Shown here piece after piece: positions 6,814-14,975 of a DNA stretch of 64,000 nucleotides. Source of the DNA: WHSW01 sp963722175 (lineage in GTDB: Bacteria > Actinomycetota > Thermoleophilia > Solirubrobacterales > 70-9); NCBI GenBank assembly GCA_963722175.1, contig CAVRKA010000004.1, positions 558,001 to 622,000 on the forward strand, given 5' to 3'. The notes beneath the pieces were generated by a model. The model saw only the letters and a program-made list of their open reading frames with translations. It did not search any database and was not told where the DNA came from. Both the position numbers and the translations under genes were made by a program. The stretch's first letter is position 1; every line of letters starts with the position of its first letter.

Positions 6814-9800
6814 TCAGCTCTTCTCGATCCCGATCCCCAGCTCGCGTCCCTCGATCGAGGCGGCGATCGCCAGTCCGGCGCCGTCGTAGGTGACCGAGGT
6901 CGCGAGCGTCTCGCCGGCGATGTACTCCTCGTGCGTCCGCGCGGCGTCGACCAGTGCCTCGTCGCCGCTGAGCGTCAGGGAGATCCGGTCGGAGACGTCG
7001 AGGCCCGCCTGCTTGCGGGCGTTCTGGATCGCATGCACGATCTCGCGCGCGAGGCCCTCACGGCGCAGCTCGTCGTCGAGCTCGAGCGCCAGCGCCACCG
7101 CGCGCCCGGCCTCGGCCTCGACCTCGTAGCCCTCCAGCGGCTCCATCACCAGGGTGACGTCGCCGGGCTCGAGCGTGTGGTCGGCGCCATCGACGCTGAC
7201 GCCGAGCCGGCGCTCGCCGCGGACCGCCTCCGCGACGTGGGCGGGGTCGAGCGCGCCGACGGCCGCGGCAACCTGCGGCATCGCCTTGCCGAACCGCGGC
7301 CCGAGCACGCGGTAGTTCGGCTTCACGGAGTAGCGAACGAGCTCGCCTTCCTCGGAGACGAACTCGAGCTCCTTGACGTTGAGCTCGGCACGGACGAGCT
7401 CGGCGAGCCGCTCGATCTCGGCCCGCTCGGCCTCGGTGGCGACGATCACCGCCCGCCGCAGCGGCTGGCGGTTCTTGATCTTCGCCTGGGCACGAGCCGC
7501 GCGGCCGAGCTCGATCGCCCGCATCGCCGCCTCGACCCCGGCCTCGAGCCCGCCGTCCTCGAGCTCGGCGTTCGGCTCGGGATAGTCGGCGAGATGGACC
7601 GAGTCGCCGTCGCCGGTCAGGTTGGCGTGGATCTCGTCGGTGAGGAACGGGGTGAACGGCGCGAGCAGCTTCGCGACCGCGATCAGGCAGTGGCGCAGGG
7701 TCGCGAACGCCTCCCGGTCGCCGTCCCAGAAGCGGCGGCGGTTGAGGCGGACGTACCAGTTCGAGAGCTCGTCGACGTAGGCGGCGATCTCCCGCCCGGC
7801 CGTCGTGCAGTCGAAGTTGTCCATGCGCTCGATCACCGACCGCGTCAGCCCCTGTAGGCGCGACACGACCCAGCGGTCGAGCGGCTCGTCGCTCAGCGCC
7901 GGCTCGCCGAAGTCGTCGGGGTCCAGGCCCTCGGCGTTCGCGTAGAGGACGAAGAACGAGTACGTGTTCCAGAGCGTGAGCATGAACTGGCGCACCGCTT
8001 CGCCGACCGTGTCCACCGAGAACCGGTAGCCCGCCCATGGCTGCTGCGAGCTCAGGTAGTACCAGCGGAAGGCGTCGGCGCCGTGGAGGTCGAGTACCTC
8101 CCAGGGGTCGACGACGTTCCCCCGGCTCTTCGACATCTTCTGGCCGTCGGCATCGGCGATCAGCCCGAGGCAGACGCAGTGCTCGTAGCTGCCGCGCCCG
8201 AAGACCTGGGTGGCCACGGCGAGGAGGGAGTAGAACCAGCCGCGGGTCTGGTCGAGCCCCTCGCAGATGTAGTCCGCGGGAAACCGCGACTCGAACTCCT
8301 CGGTGTTCTCGAACGGATGGTGGAACTGCGCGAACGGCATCGACCCCGAGTCGAACCAGGCGTCGATCGTCTCGACCACCCGGCGCATCTCCCCGCCGCA
8401 CTGCTCGCACTTCAGCACCACGTCGTCGATGTAGGGACGGTGCAGGTCGTCGGGCACCGCGCCGCCGCGCTCGCGCAGCTCGGCGACGGAGCCGGCGCAC
8501 CAGCGTGCCTCGCACCCGGTGCACTCCCAGATCGGCAGCGGCGTGCCCCAGTAGCGCTCCCGCGACAACGCCCAGTCGACGTTTCCCTCCAGCCACTTGC
8601 CGAAGCGGCCGTGCTTGATGTGCTCGGGATGCCAGTCGATGCCCTCGTTCACCTCGAGCATCAGGTCGCGAAGCTGGGAGGTGGCCACGTACCAGCTCGA
8701 CTTCGCGTAATACAGGAGCGGCGTGCCGCAGCGCCAGCAGTGCGGGTAGGCGTGCTCGTACTCCTCGGCGCGAAACAGCCGGCCCCGCTCGCGCAGCGCC
8801 TCGACGATCTCGGGGTTGTGCTCGAAGACCATCTTGCCCTGGAAATCGGGAACCCGCTCGTCGTACGTCCCGTCCGGCCTCACCGGGTTCTGGAGCGTCA
8901 TCCCGTACTGCTCGCCGAGCCGGAAGTCGTCCTCGCCGAAGGCGAGCGCCGTGTGGACGAGACCGGTGCCGTCGTCCGTGCTGACGAAGTCGGCGAGCAG
9001 CACCGAGTGGCCGAGCGGGCCGAAGTCCTCGCCCTTGACGTAGTCGAACGGCGCCTCGTAGCGGATCCCCTCCAGCGCCGTGCCCGGGAAATGGGCGAGC
9101 AGCTCGGCGTCCTCGCCCAGGACCCGCTCGACCAGCGGACGGGCGACGATCACGACCTCGTCGCCGACCCGAACCCGCGCGTATTCGATGTCTCCGCCGG
9201 CTGCCACCGCGGCGTGGGAGATCAGCGTCCACGGCGTCGTCGTCCAGACGAGCAGGCTGTCGCCAAGCTCGACCTGCGCCGACCCCGTCGCCCCCGGAGG
9301 CGAAGCCGAGGAGGCGGCGGGCAGTTGTGTGATTGGCAGCCGGACGTAGACGGAGGGGTCGATCACGTCCTCGTAGCCCTGGGCCACCTCATGCGAGGAG
9401 AGCGCGGTACCGTCGCGCGGGCAATACGGCACCACCTTGTGCGCCTTGTAGAGCCGGTCAGCGTCCCAGATCTGCCGTAGCGCCCACCAGACCGACTCGA
9501 TGTAGTCGTTGGTCATGGTCACGTACGGGTCGTCGAGGTCGACCCAGAAGCCGATCCGCTCGGTCAGCCGGTCCCACTCCTCGACGTAGCGGAACACGGA
9601 CTCGCGGCACTTGGCGTTGAACTCCGCGACCCCGTAGTCCTCGATCTCCACCTTCGAAGCGATCCCGAGCTCCTTCTCGACCTCGAGCTCGACCGGCAGC
9701 CCGTGGCAGTCCCAGCCGGCCTTGCGAGGGACGTAGTGGCCGCGCATCGCCTGATAGCGGGGATAGATGTCCTTGAACGCCCGGGCCAGAACGTGGTGCG

Positions 9801-9978
9801 AGCCGGGCTGTCCGTTCGCGGTCGGCGGGCCCTCGTAGAAGCTCCACACCGGCGCGCCCGCATCGCGGCGCTGGGCGAGCTGGCGGCCGAAGACATCGTC
9901 GGCGCGCCAGCGCTCGAGCACTGACAGCTCGAGCTCGGGGAACGACTGCTTTGGGTCGACGGCGCGGAATCCGGGCAT
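6814..9978 (-). CDS. ileS: Isoleucyl-tRNA synthetase
   Basis: A 1054-residue class Ia synthetase charging tRNA-Ile. The ATP-binding HIGH-equivalent occurs as EGPPTANGQPGSHH and the KMSKS loop as GQKMSKSRGN near residue 614. An editing CP1 domain lies between them, and the C-terminal region has zinc-ribbon-like Cys pairs and an anticodon-binding domain. The signature and length match the actinobacterial, eukaryote-like (type 2, typically mupirocin-insensitive) IleS rather than the E. coli form. Only 30 bp separate its ATG from the stop of the upstream type-A gene. There is no room for a T-box leader, and it may be read from the A1 promoter. Confidence 0.97.
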   Translation of the reverse strand: MPGFRAVDPKQSFPELELSVLERWRADDVFGRQLAQRRDAGAPVWSFYEGPPTANGQPGSHHVLARAFKDIYPRYQAMRGHYVPRKAGWDCHGLPVELEVEKELGIASKVEIEDYGVAEFNAKCRESVFRYVEEWDRLTERIGFWVDLDDPYVTMTNDYIESVWWALRQIWDADRLYKAHKVVPYCPRDGTALSSHEVAQGYEDVIDPSVYVRLPITQLPAASSASPPGATGSAQVELGDSLLVWTTTPWTLISHAAVAAGGDIEYARVRVGDEVVIVARPLVERVLGEDAELLAHFPGTALEGIRYEAPFDYVKGEDFGPLGHSVLLADFVSTDDGTGLVHTALAFGEDDFRLGEQYGMTLQNPVRPDGTYDERVPDFQGKMVFEHNPEIVEALRERGRLFRAEEYEHAYPHCWRCGTPLLYYAKSSWYVATSQLRDLMLEVNEGIDWHPEHIKHGRFGKWLEGNVDWALSRERYWGTPLPIWECTGCEARWCAGSVAELRERGGAVPDDLHRPYIDDVVLKCEQCGGEMRRVVETIDAWFDSGSMPFAQFHHPFENTEEFESRFPADYICEGLDQTRGWFYSLLAVATQVFGRGSYEHCVCLGLIADADGQKMSKSRGNVVDPWEVLDLHGADAFRWYYLSSQQPWAGYRFSVDTVGEAVRQFMLTLWNTYSFFVLYANAEGLDPDDFGEPALSDEPLDRWVVSRLQGLTRSVIERMDNFDCTTAGREIAAYVDELSNWYVRLNRRRFWDGDREAFATLRHCLIAVAKLLAPFTPFLTDEIHANLTGDGDSVHLADYPEPNAELEDGGLEAGVEAAMRAIELGRAARAQAKIKNRQPLRRAVIVATEAERAEIERLAELVRAELNVKELEFVSEEGELVRYSVKPNYRVLGPRFGKAMPQVAAAVGALDPAHVAEAVRGERRLGVSVDGADHTLEPGDVTLVMEPLEGYEVEAEAGRAVALALELDDELRREGLAREIVHAIQNARKQAGLDVSDRISLTLSGDEALVDAARTHEEYIAGETLATSVTYDGAGLAIAASIEGRELGIGIEKS

Positions 9979-10008
9979 CAGCGCCCGGATTCTGCCAACC
10001 GTTCGCTT

Positions 10009-10746
10009 TCAGCAGAGCACGATCAGGCGGAACGGCCGATCGGCTGGCGTGTTGTTGCTGAGGTTCGTGTCGACTGTCACCGCCTCGACGTTGCCCGGCG
10101 TGTCGGCGACGTTCACCTCGCCGTCAGAAATCGCGGTGGTATCCGAGCCGATGGTGGCAACCGCGGCGCACAGGCTGACGTTGCGCCCGAAATCAACCTG
10201 GTAGGTCCCGCTGTTGCTCGTGCCGACGTGTGTCGCCGTGATCCCACCGCTCGAGTTGATGAGAAAGCCGCTCGCCTGGACCTCCGCGTACATCGCCCCG
10301 ACGTCCGCGTTGCTGAGACTGAAGTCCTCGACCTCACCGTCGGTGATCGAGTCGGCTGCGATCTCCGCCGTGCCGACCGAGTCGTCCGTCATCTCGGAGT
10401 TGGTGACCGAGTCCGGCGCCAGATCGTCCGAGCCCAGGGAGTCGTTCTCGACCTCGCCGCTCGCGACAGCGTTGTTGCGGATCTCCGAGCCGCCGACCGA
10501 GCTCCCCTGGAGGTCCTGCTGTTCGAGGCCGCCGCCGGCCATCGAGTCGTTCAGGATCTCCGCCGATCGCACGGAGTTGGTCGCGATATCGGGCTCGGTG
10601 ACCTGTCCGTTGATGATGTCGCCGCTGTCGATCGTGTTGTCCCCTCCCGGATGGGTCGCGTAGGCGACCGATCCGCTGAGGGCGAAGAACAGCGCCAGGT
10701 AGCCGATCACGTTGGAGCGCAGATGGCTCCGGATCCGTCCGCTCAT
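10009..10746 (-). CDS. A1: secreted pentapeptide-like solenoid protein
   Basis: A 245-residue protein, first from the left of four paralogs. Residues 1-30 are a basic signal peptide ending AYA before THPGG. From Ile39 to Val149 a hydrophobic residue recurs every fifth position without a break (23 positions), preceded by Asp/Glu/Ser/Ala, as in pentapeptide-repeat quadrilateral beta-helices. Residues 150-245 form a small domain with one internal Cys and Cys as the final residue, a possible disulfide. The ATG at 10746 has GGGAGAG upstream. Unlike the other paralogs it is followed by ileS, not by a type-B gene. Function unknown; fold inferred from periodicity. Confidence 0.85.
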   Translation of the reverse strand: MSGRIRSHLRSNVIGYLALFFALSGSVAYATHPGGDNTIDSGDIINGQVTEPDIATNSVRSAEILNDSMAGGGLEQQDLQGSSVGGSEIRNNAVASGEVENDSLGSDDLAPDSVTNSEMTDDSVGTAEIAADSITDGEVEDFSLSNADVGAMYAEVQASGFLINSSGGITATHVGTSNSGTYQVDFGRNVSLCAAVATIGSDTTAISDGEVNVADTPGNVEAVTVDTNLSNNTPADRPFRLIVLC

Positions 10747-10781
10747 GCTCTCCCTTTCCACGCATCCATGCTTGCGTGCGC

Positions 10782-10810
10782 AGCCTCTCACTCCCACCCC
10801 TCCGAGTCAA
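10782..10810 (-). promoter_or_regulatory. Promoter of A1
   Basis: On the minus strand, TTGACT (10805-10810), a 17-bp spacer and GAGGCT (10782-10787) lie 36 bp upstream of the A1 ATG. The -35 hexamer and position match those before the other three A genes. Confidence 0.5.
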
Positions 10811-10833
10811 ACGTCGGAGCCCGCCCGCGGGCT

Positions 10834-11424
10834 TTACTCGTCCGGGTTGACGTTCGGCTGGTCAATCGTGTTGGGCGTGTCGGGCTCGCTCACGGCGGGG
10901 GTCGATGGCACCTCGGGCTCGCCGCCGGGCCCGTAGTGGTCCGGGTTGACGTTCGGCTGGTCAATCGTGTTGGGCGTGTCGGGCTCGCTCACGGCGGGGG
11001 TCGATGGCACCTCGGGCTCGCCCCCGGGACCGGAGTGGTCGGGATTGCGGTTGGGCTTCGAGTCTCCGTCGCCGGGCACTTCCTCCTCGGTCCCGGTTGC
11101 CGGCGCTGCGGGGACGTCCTCGGGCGCCGGTGGGGCCGCGTCGGGCTCTGGGATCGCGGCGGCATTCGCCTGCGACTCGTCGGTCGCCTCGCGGCCGGCG
11201 CCCGACCGACCGCCCTCCGATCCCGGCTCGTCGCGCGCATTGCGGTCCTGGGCAGCGGTCCCGGCGTCCGCCTGCTCGGATCCGGCGCCGGCGGCCACGA
11301 TCTGAACCGACGCTTGGTCAGGCCCGGATCCGCCACCACCGAAGAGCAGGACGGTCCCCAAGCCGAGGGTCACCACGGCCAAGCCGCCGATAATCCAGGT
11401 CCTTCTCGTCTGCCCTTCGCTCAA
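10834..11424 (-). CDS. B1: membrane-anchored acidic low-complexity protein
   Basis: A 196-residue protein. Residues 1-8 are a short cytosolic leader, about 9-30 a single membrane helix (WIIGGLAVVTLGLGTVLLF), and the rest is a Pro/Glu/Asp/Gly-rich, presumably extracellular disordered tail. The C-terminal third contains two near-identical 33-residue repeats (NPDHYGPGGEPEVPSTPAV type) from a 99-bp DNA duplication. It lies between A2 and A1, about 100 bp after the A2 stop and behind a GNRA hairpin. Start is TTG with AGGAAGG upstream. The weak start and upstream hairpin suggest low expression relative to A2. Function unknown. Confidence 0.75.
   Translation of the reverse strand: MSEGQTRRTWIIGGLAVVTLGLGTVLLFGGGGSGPDQASVQIVAAGAGSEQADAGTAAQDRNARDEPGSEGGRSGAGREATDESQANAAAIPEPDAAPPAPEDVPAAPATGTEEEVPGDGDSKPNRNPDHSGPGGEPEVPSTPAVSEPDTPNTIDQPNVNPDHYGPGGEPEVPSTPAVSEPDTPNTIDQPNVNPDE
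10840..11037. repeat. Two-copy 99-bp tandem repeat within B1
   Basis: Copies at 10840-10938 and 10939-11037 are nearly identical over more than 80 bp and diverge only near the end of the unit. A degenerate third copy begins at 11038. The unit is a multiple of three, so copy number can change without breaking the frame. Confidence 0.9.
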
Positions 11425-11457
11425 GTTCTCGTCGCCTTCCTAATAGAGGCGACCGGC

Positions 11458-11485
11458 GGAGCGGGGCGATCGCTCGCCCCGCTCC
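11458..11485 (-). terminator. GNRA-capped hairpin between A2 and B1
   Basis: A perfect 12-bp stem, GGAGCGGGGCGA with TCGCCCCGCTCC, lies 43 bp after the A2 stop and before B1. In the minus-strand RNA the loop is GCGA, a GNRA tetraloop. There is no U-tract, so it may be a partial terminator or an RNA-stability element. Confidence 0.65.
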
Positions 11486-11527
11486 CGGCCGCTTGCCTTC
11501 GCCGGCCGTGCCGGCGCCGTTAACCCG

Positions 11528-12337
11528 CTAGAAGATGCAGGTTGCCGTCGCCTGATACGTGGCCGGGCCTGCACCGCCGTCGTAGCCCACCCGGACCGTC
11601 GCCGAGTCCGGCTCCCCCCGGGTGATCGTGTCGACGCCCGCGAACATCACTTCGTTGTGGCCGCCGAGGGCGGTCCAGTCGACCGACACGCTGAGCAGGT
11701 CCTCGCCGGTGCCGCAGTTCACGGTTGACGTCGAGGGCGCGTAGATGCCGTCGTGGGCGGTCCCGTCGACGACGTCCGTAGCGGCCCCGGTGTGCTCGTG
11801 AACGGTGTCCATCTCGTCGGCTCCGACGACGCCCGTGACGATCTCCGAGCTGCCGACGCTGTCGGCCACGATCTCCGAGTTTGCGACGGCGTCGGTCGCA
11901 ATCTCCGAGCTGCCGACCGAGTCGACGCCGAGATCGGCCGCGCCGAGGGTGGCGTCAATGACCTTGCTCGAGTCCACCGAATCTGGCCCCAGCTCGGATT
12001 CCGCAACCGAGTCCGGCCCCAGATCGGCCGTGCCCAGGGAGTCGTTCTCGACCTCGCCGCCCGCGACCGCGTTGTTGCGGATCTCCGAGCCGCCGACCGA
12101 GCTCCCCTGGAGGTCCTGCTGTTCGAGGCCGCCGCCGGCCACCGAGTCGTTCAGGATCTCCGCCGATCGCACCGCGTTGGTGGCGATATCGGGCTCGGTG
12201 ACCTGTCCGTTGATGATGTCGCCGCTATCGATCGTGTTCGCGCCGCCCGGATGGGTTGCGTAGGCGACTCCGCTGAACGCGAAGAACAGGGCCAGGTAAC
12301 CGACCACGTTGGATCGGATGTGGTTGCGAATACGCAT
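11528..12337 (-). CDS. A2: secreted pentapeptide-like solenoid with a different C-terminal domain
   Basis: A 269-residue protein with a signal peptide (residues 1-27, ending AYA before THPGG). From Ile36 to Met176 every fifth residue is hydrophobic, 29 positions in a row, about seven coils if it folds as a quadrilateral beta-helix. The first half is almost identical in DNA to A1, A3 and A4. The last about 90 residues (VHEHTGAATDVVDGTAHDG onward, two Cys) differ from the C-terminal domain shared by the other three, as if the 3' end had been exchanged. RBS is GAGGGAGA. Secreted; function unknown. Confidence 0.85.
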   Translation of the reverse strand: MRIRNHIRSNVVGYLALFFAFSGVAYATHPGGANTIDSGDIINGQVTEPDIATNAVRSAEILNDSVAGGGLEQQDLQGSSVGGSEIRNNAVAGGEVENDSLGTADLGPDSVAESELGPDSVDSSKVIDATLGAADLGVDSVGSSEIATDAVANSEIVADSVGSSEIVTGVVGADEMDTVHEHTGAATDVVDGTAHDGIYAPSTSTVNCGTGEDLLSVSVDWTALGGHNEVMFAGVDTITRGEPDSATVRVGYDGGAGPATYQATATCIF

Positions 12338-12432
12338 CTATGTCTCCCTCTGCACACGTCCCCTGCGGAGAAGTGCCTGGTTGGTTACGCCCGCCGGATC
12401 CTTTGTGATTCCCTCGGGCCTCCGAAATGGTG

Positions 12433-12471
12433 TTAGGTGCGAACCTAATCGCACGCGCCCCTGCGAGTCAA
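12433..12471 (-). promoter_or_regulatory. Promoter and operator-like repeat of A2
   Basis: On the minus strand, TTGACT (12466-12471), an 18-bp spacer and TAGGTT (12442-12447). TTAGGT-GCGA-ACCTAA (12433-12448), a 6-bp inverted repeat, overlaps the -10. The leader of about 100 nt down to the ATG is homologous to that of A3. Confidence 0.55.
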
Positions 12472-12539
12472 GCCCCCGGCTTCGATCATTCGTCGAGGCC
12501 GCGCGTCTTGACTGACCAGACGATCCGTCGCGGCGCGGG

Positions 12540-13065
12540 CTACTTCCCCGGCGGCTCGTCGCTGCCGTCGACGGAGGGGTCGCCGTGGTCGGCGCCGGAC
12601 GTCTCTGTCCCGTGATCGTCGGCGGACGTCTCGGTGCCGTTGTGCGGCGGCTCGTCGGGCGAGTGGTCACCGGGACCCGTGGAAGGGGGTTGGGGCGGGA
12701 CATGCTCGGGCTCCGCCTGCGAGCGCTCGGCCTCGGTTTCCGGCGGAGGCTGCTCCGGTACGTGCGCGTTCGCCGATGAATCGTCGTCCGCCGACTGATC
12801 GACGGTCCCGGGCGGGGCCTGGGCCTGGGAGGCTTCGGCGTTCTGCCCCGAGGCGCCTGCCGTTCCCTTGCGGCCTGCGTCGGCCTTCTCGGTGCTCTCG
12901 GCGACCGCCCCCGCGAGCGGCGTGTCTGTGGGAGTGGAAGCCTGATCCGATCCACCGGCGCTCAGCAGATAGAGGCCCACGATAGAGGCCCACGGCCACG
13001 GCCACCGCAGCGACCGCGAGCAGCATCGTCCTGCGTCGTTGTGCCCACAGCTCGCTCGCGCTCAT
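12540..13065 (-). pseudogene. B2: membrane-anchored acidic protein, frameshifted by a 13-bp duplication
   Basis: The start at 13065 encodes MSASELWAQRRRTMLLAVAA and a membrane helix ending VAVGLY, matching B3. The rest of the protein (LLSAGGSDQAS and the Pro/Glu/Asp-rich tail ending DGSDEPPGK) is in another frame, stopping at 12540. The break is exactly a tandem duplication of ATAGAGGCCCACG (12969-12981 and 12982-12994); removing one copy restores one frame of about 170 residues. The start is preceded by GAGGAG and the A3 hairpin. It is either a recent inactivating or phase-variable slip, or an assembly error. Confidence 0.8.
12969..12994. repeat. 13-bp perfect tandem duplication in B2
   Basis: ATAGAGGCCCACG occurs twice head to tail. 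Thirteen is not a multiple of three, and the duplication separates the two frames of B2. Confidence 0.95.
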
Positions 13066-13073
13066 CTCCTCGC

Positions 13074-13111
13074 GTGTGAGAACGGGCGGCTCGCGCCGCC
13101 CGTTCTCACAC
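13074..13111 (-). terminator. 17-bp-stem GNRA hairpin between A3 and B2
   Basis: GTGTGAGAACGGGCGGC pairs perfectly with GCCGCCCGTTCTCACAC around the RNA tetraloop GCGA. It starts 24 bp after the A3 stop and its 3' edge abuts the GAGGAG ribosome site of B2. It could terminate, block decay, or limit B2 translation. Confidence 0.75.
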
Positions 13112-13135
13112 GCTGTCAGTCGTTGAATCCGACTC

Positions 13136-13999
13136 CTAGCAGATCACCACCTGCTGGAAGTCGCGGTCGGCGAGCGCGTTCGCGTCCGTCCTGGTCTGCG
13201 TGAACGTCGCCTCGACGTTGGCGTTGCGATCGGTGGTGCCCGTGATCGCGCCGCCGGCGCTGCCGACGCCGGCGCCGCCCTGCGTCGTGAGGAACGCGCA
13301 GGCGCTGATGTTGCGACCGTAGTCGACCTCGTAGGCGCCGAGCCCTGCGAGCTTGGTCGTGGTGACGCCGCCGCTCGAGTTGGCGAGCGTGCCGTTGGCG
13401 TTGACCTGGGCGAACAGGACGCCGATGTCCTGGTTGGAGAGGCCGAAGTCGACGATCTCACCGGAGTCGATCGAGTTGTTCTGGAGCTCCAGGGCCGCGA
13501 CCCCGTCGGTCGCGATCTCCGACTGGTTGACCGAGTTCGCCTGCAGGTCCGCAGCGCCAAGGCCGCCACCGGCGAGGGTGTCGTCAATGACCTCCGCCGC
13601 GCCGACCGCGCTGTCTGCCAGCTCGGCGTTGCCGACCGCGTTGTCTTCCATCTCGGAGTTGGTGACCGAGTTCGGCCCCAGATCGTCCGAGCCCAAGGAG
13701 TCGTTCTCGACCTCGCCGCCCGCGACCGCGTTGTTGCGGATCTCCGAGCCGCCGACCGAGCTCCCCTGGAGGTCCTGCTGTTCGAGGCCGCCGCCGGCCA
13801 CCGAGTCGTTCAGGATCTCCGCCGATCGCACCGCGTTGGTGGCGATATCGGGCTCGGTGACCTGTCCGTTGATGATGTCGCCGCTGTCGATCGTGTTCGC
13901 GCCGCCCGGATGGGTCGCGTAGGCGACCGATCCGCTCATCGCAAAGAACAGGGCCAAGTAGCCGACCACGTTGGACCGGATGTGGTTGCGGATCCGCAT
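13136..13999 (-). CDS. A3: secreted pentapeptide-like solenoid protein
   Basis: A 287-residue protein with a signal peptide (MRIRNHIRSN, hydrophobic core, AYA before THPGG). Hydrophobic residues recur at every fifth position from Ile37 to Ile192 (32 positions), giving about eight predicted coils. The C-terminal domain (NANGTLANSSGG, VDYGRNISAC, final VVIC) is homologous to those of A1 and A4 and ends in Cys. ATG 13999 is supported by GGAGGGAGA; the frame is open further upstream but lacks support. Its own promoter lies about 105 bp upstream and a strong hairpin follows the stop. Function unknown. Confidence 0.86.
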   Translation of the reverse strand: MRIRNHIRSNVVGYLALFFAMSGSVAYATHPGGANTIDSGDIINGQVTEPDIATNAVRSAEILNDSVAGGGLEQQDLQGSSVGGSEIRNNAVAGGEVENDSLGSDDLGPNSVTNSEMEDNAVGNAELADSAVGAAEVIDDTLAGGGLGAADLQANSVNQSEIATDGVAALELQNNSIDSGEIVDFGLSNQDIGVLFAQVNANGTLANSSGGVTTTKLAGLGAYEVDYGRNISACAFLTTQGGAGVGSAGGAITGTTDRNANVEATFTQTRTDANALADRDFQQVVIC

Positions 14000-14105
14000 C
14001 TGTGTCTCCCTCCGAAACACGTCCCCCACGCGGAGGAGTGCCTGCTTAGTTATGCCCGCCGGATCGTCATGATCCTTCGGGCCTCTCCGAATGGTGTTGG
14101 GCCCG

Positions 14106-14135
14106 ACCCTAATCGCACGCACCCGTGCGAGTCAA
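14106..14135 (-). promoter_or_regulatory. Promoter of A3
   Basis: On the minus strand, TTGACT (14130-14135), an 18-bp spacer and TAGGGT (14106-14111). Spacer and leader are closely similar to the A2 promoter, consistent with duplication of a promoter-A-hairpin-B unit. Confidence 0.55.
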
Positions 14136-14221
14136 CCCCCGCGGCTTCGGTCAGTCGTGGAAGCCCGGCCCAGCCGATCGACGAGCCCCGGATTCTGCCA
14201 ACCGCGCCCGGGTCTGTCGCG

Positions 14222-14824
14222 CTACTCGCCCGGAGGCTCGTTGTTGCCGTCCGCGTTCGGGTCGCCGTGGTCGACCGAGGGTTTGTCGTCGCCGGGACGG
14301 TCCGGCTCGTCGGGCGGCAACTGCGTGGGCGGCCCGTGCAGGTCCGGATTCTCCGATGGCGGCTGCCCGCCGCTCCCGACCGGTTCGGTCGACTCAGAGC
14401 CGTCGGCAGGACCAGTGGCTGACGGCGGCGGCTGGTCCTCGGTGTCTGCTGCCACGGGTTCGCCCTCACCGCCGGGCTGGGTCTCGAGTGGTTGCCCCGC
14501 CTGTGGCGCCGGCCCCCCCGAGCTTTGCCCGACCGTCGCCAGGTCCTCGCGGCCCCCGCTTTGGTCTTTGCTGCCGTTGCCGCCGGTGCTTTGATCGCGC
14601 GCACCGCGACCCTCGCCCGTGCTTTGATCGCGCGCACCGTGATCCGAAGCGGCCGGCTCGACGCTTGCCGGGGAGCTTGCGCTGCTCAGCGACGTGGGCG
14701 CCGCAGATTCATCGCTCGAGTCGTCTTTGGTCACCAGGTAGAAGCCGAGGGCGGCGGCCACCACCCCCAGCAGGGCGACGAGGATCGTGCCTCGCCTCTG
14801 GCTCCATAGTTCGTGACTGCTCAC
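14222..14824 (-). CDS. B3: membrane-anchored acidic low-complexity protein
   Basis: A 200-residue protein. Residues 1-12 (MSSHELWSQRRG) are cytosolic, 13-32 a membrane helix, and the remainder a Ser/Gly/Pro/Asp/Glu-rich, probably extracellular disordered tail. It contains short repeats (GARDQSTG-like units repeating every 11 residues) and ends DGNNEPPGE, similar to the B2 end. GTG start with GGAGGCGAG upstream. It sits between A4 and A3 in the alternating array, about 100 bp behind the A4 hairpin. It has no recognisable domain; the B proteins may tether or space the secreted A solenoids at the cell surface. Confidence 0.78.
   Translation of the reverse strand: MSSHELWSQRRGTILVALLGVVAAALGFYLVTKDDSSDESAAPTSLSSASSPASVEPAASDHGARDQSTGEGRGARDQSTGGNGSKDQSGGREDLATVGQSSGGPAPQAGQPLETQPGGEGEPVAADTEDQPPPSATGPADGSESTEPVGSGGQPPSENPDLHGPPTQLPPDEPDRPGDDKPSVDHGDPNADGNNEPPGE
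14586..14639. repeat. Short direct repeat in B3
   Basis: A 21-bp unit beginning GTGCTTTGATCG occurs at 14586-14606 and 14619-14639, spaced 33 bp apart. It encodes the 11-residue RDQSTG-type repeats and keeps frame. Confidence 0.85.
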
Positions 14825-14920
14825 CTCGCCTCCTTCAACACCATCGGTCTCATCCTCGTCCGCCCTACCTTTCGCGCACCTTGAGCGTACGTATCGTCAC
14901 CGTGGGGGCCGGGTCGAAGA

Positions 14921-14950
14921 GAGACGGGACGGCTTGCGCCGCCCCGTCTC
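14921..14950 (-). terminator. GNRA hairpin downstream of A4
   Basis: A 13-bp stem with one mismatch (GAGACGGGACGGC with GCCGCCCCGTCTC). The RNA loop is GCAA, again a GNRA tetraloop. It lies 25 bp after the A4 stop and 97 bp before B3, with no U-tract. Confidence 0.65.
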
Positions 14951-14975
14951 CATCCCTTCGGGTCTTCGCTACGTC

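Noticed and set aside
9979..10008. T-box leader for ileS
   Set aside because: Only 30 bp lie before the ATG.
12338..12955. Minus-strand Arg/Pro-rich frame
   Set aside because: Shadow of B2; no ribosome site or domain.
13136..14122. Longer start of A3 at 14122
   Set aside because: The extension has no ribosome site; ATG 13999 has GGAGGGAGA and aligns with the other A starts.
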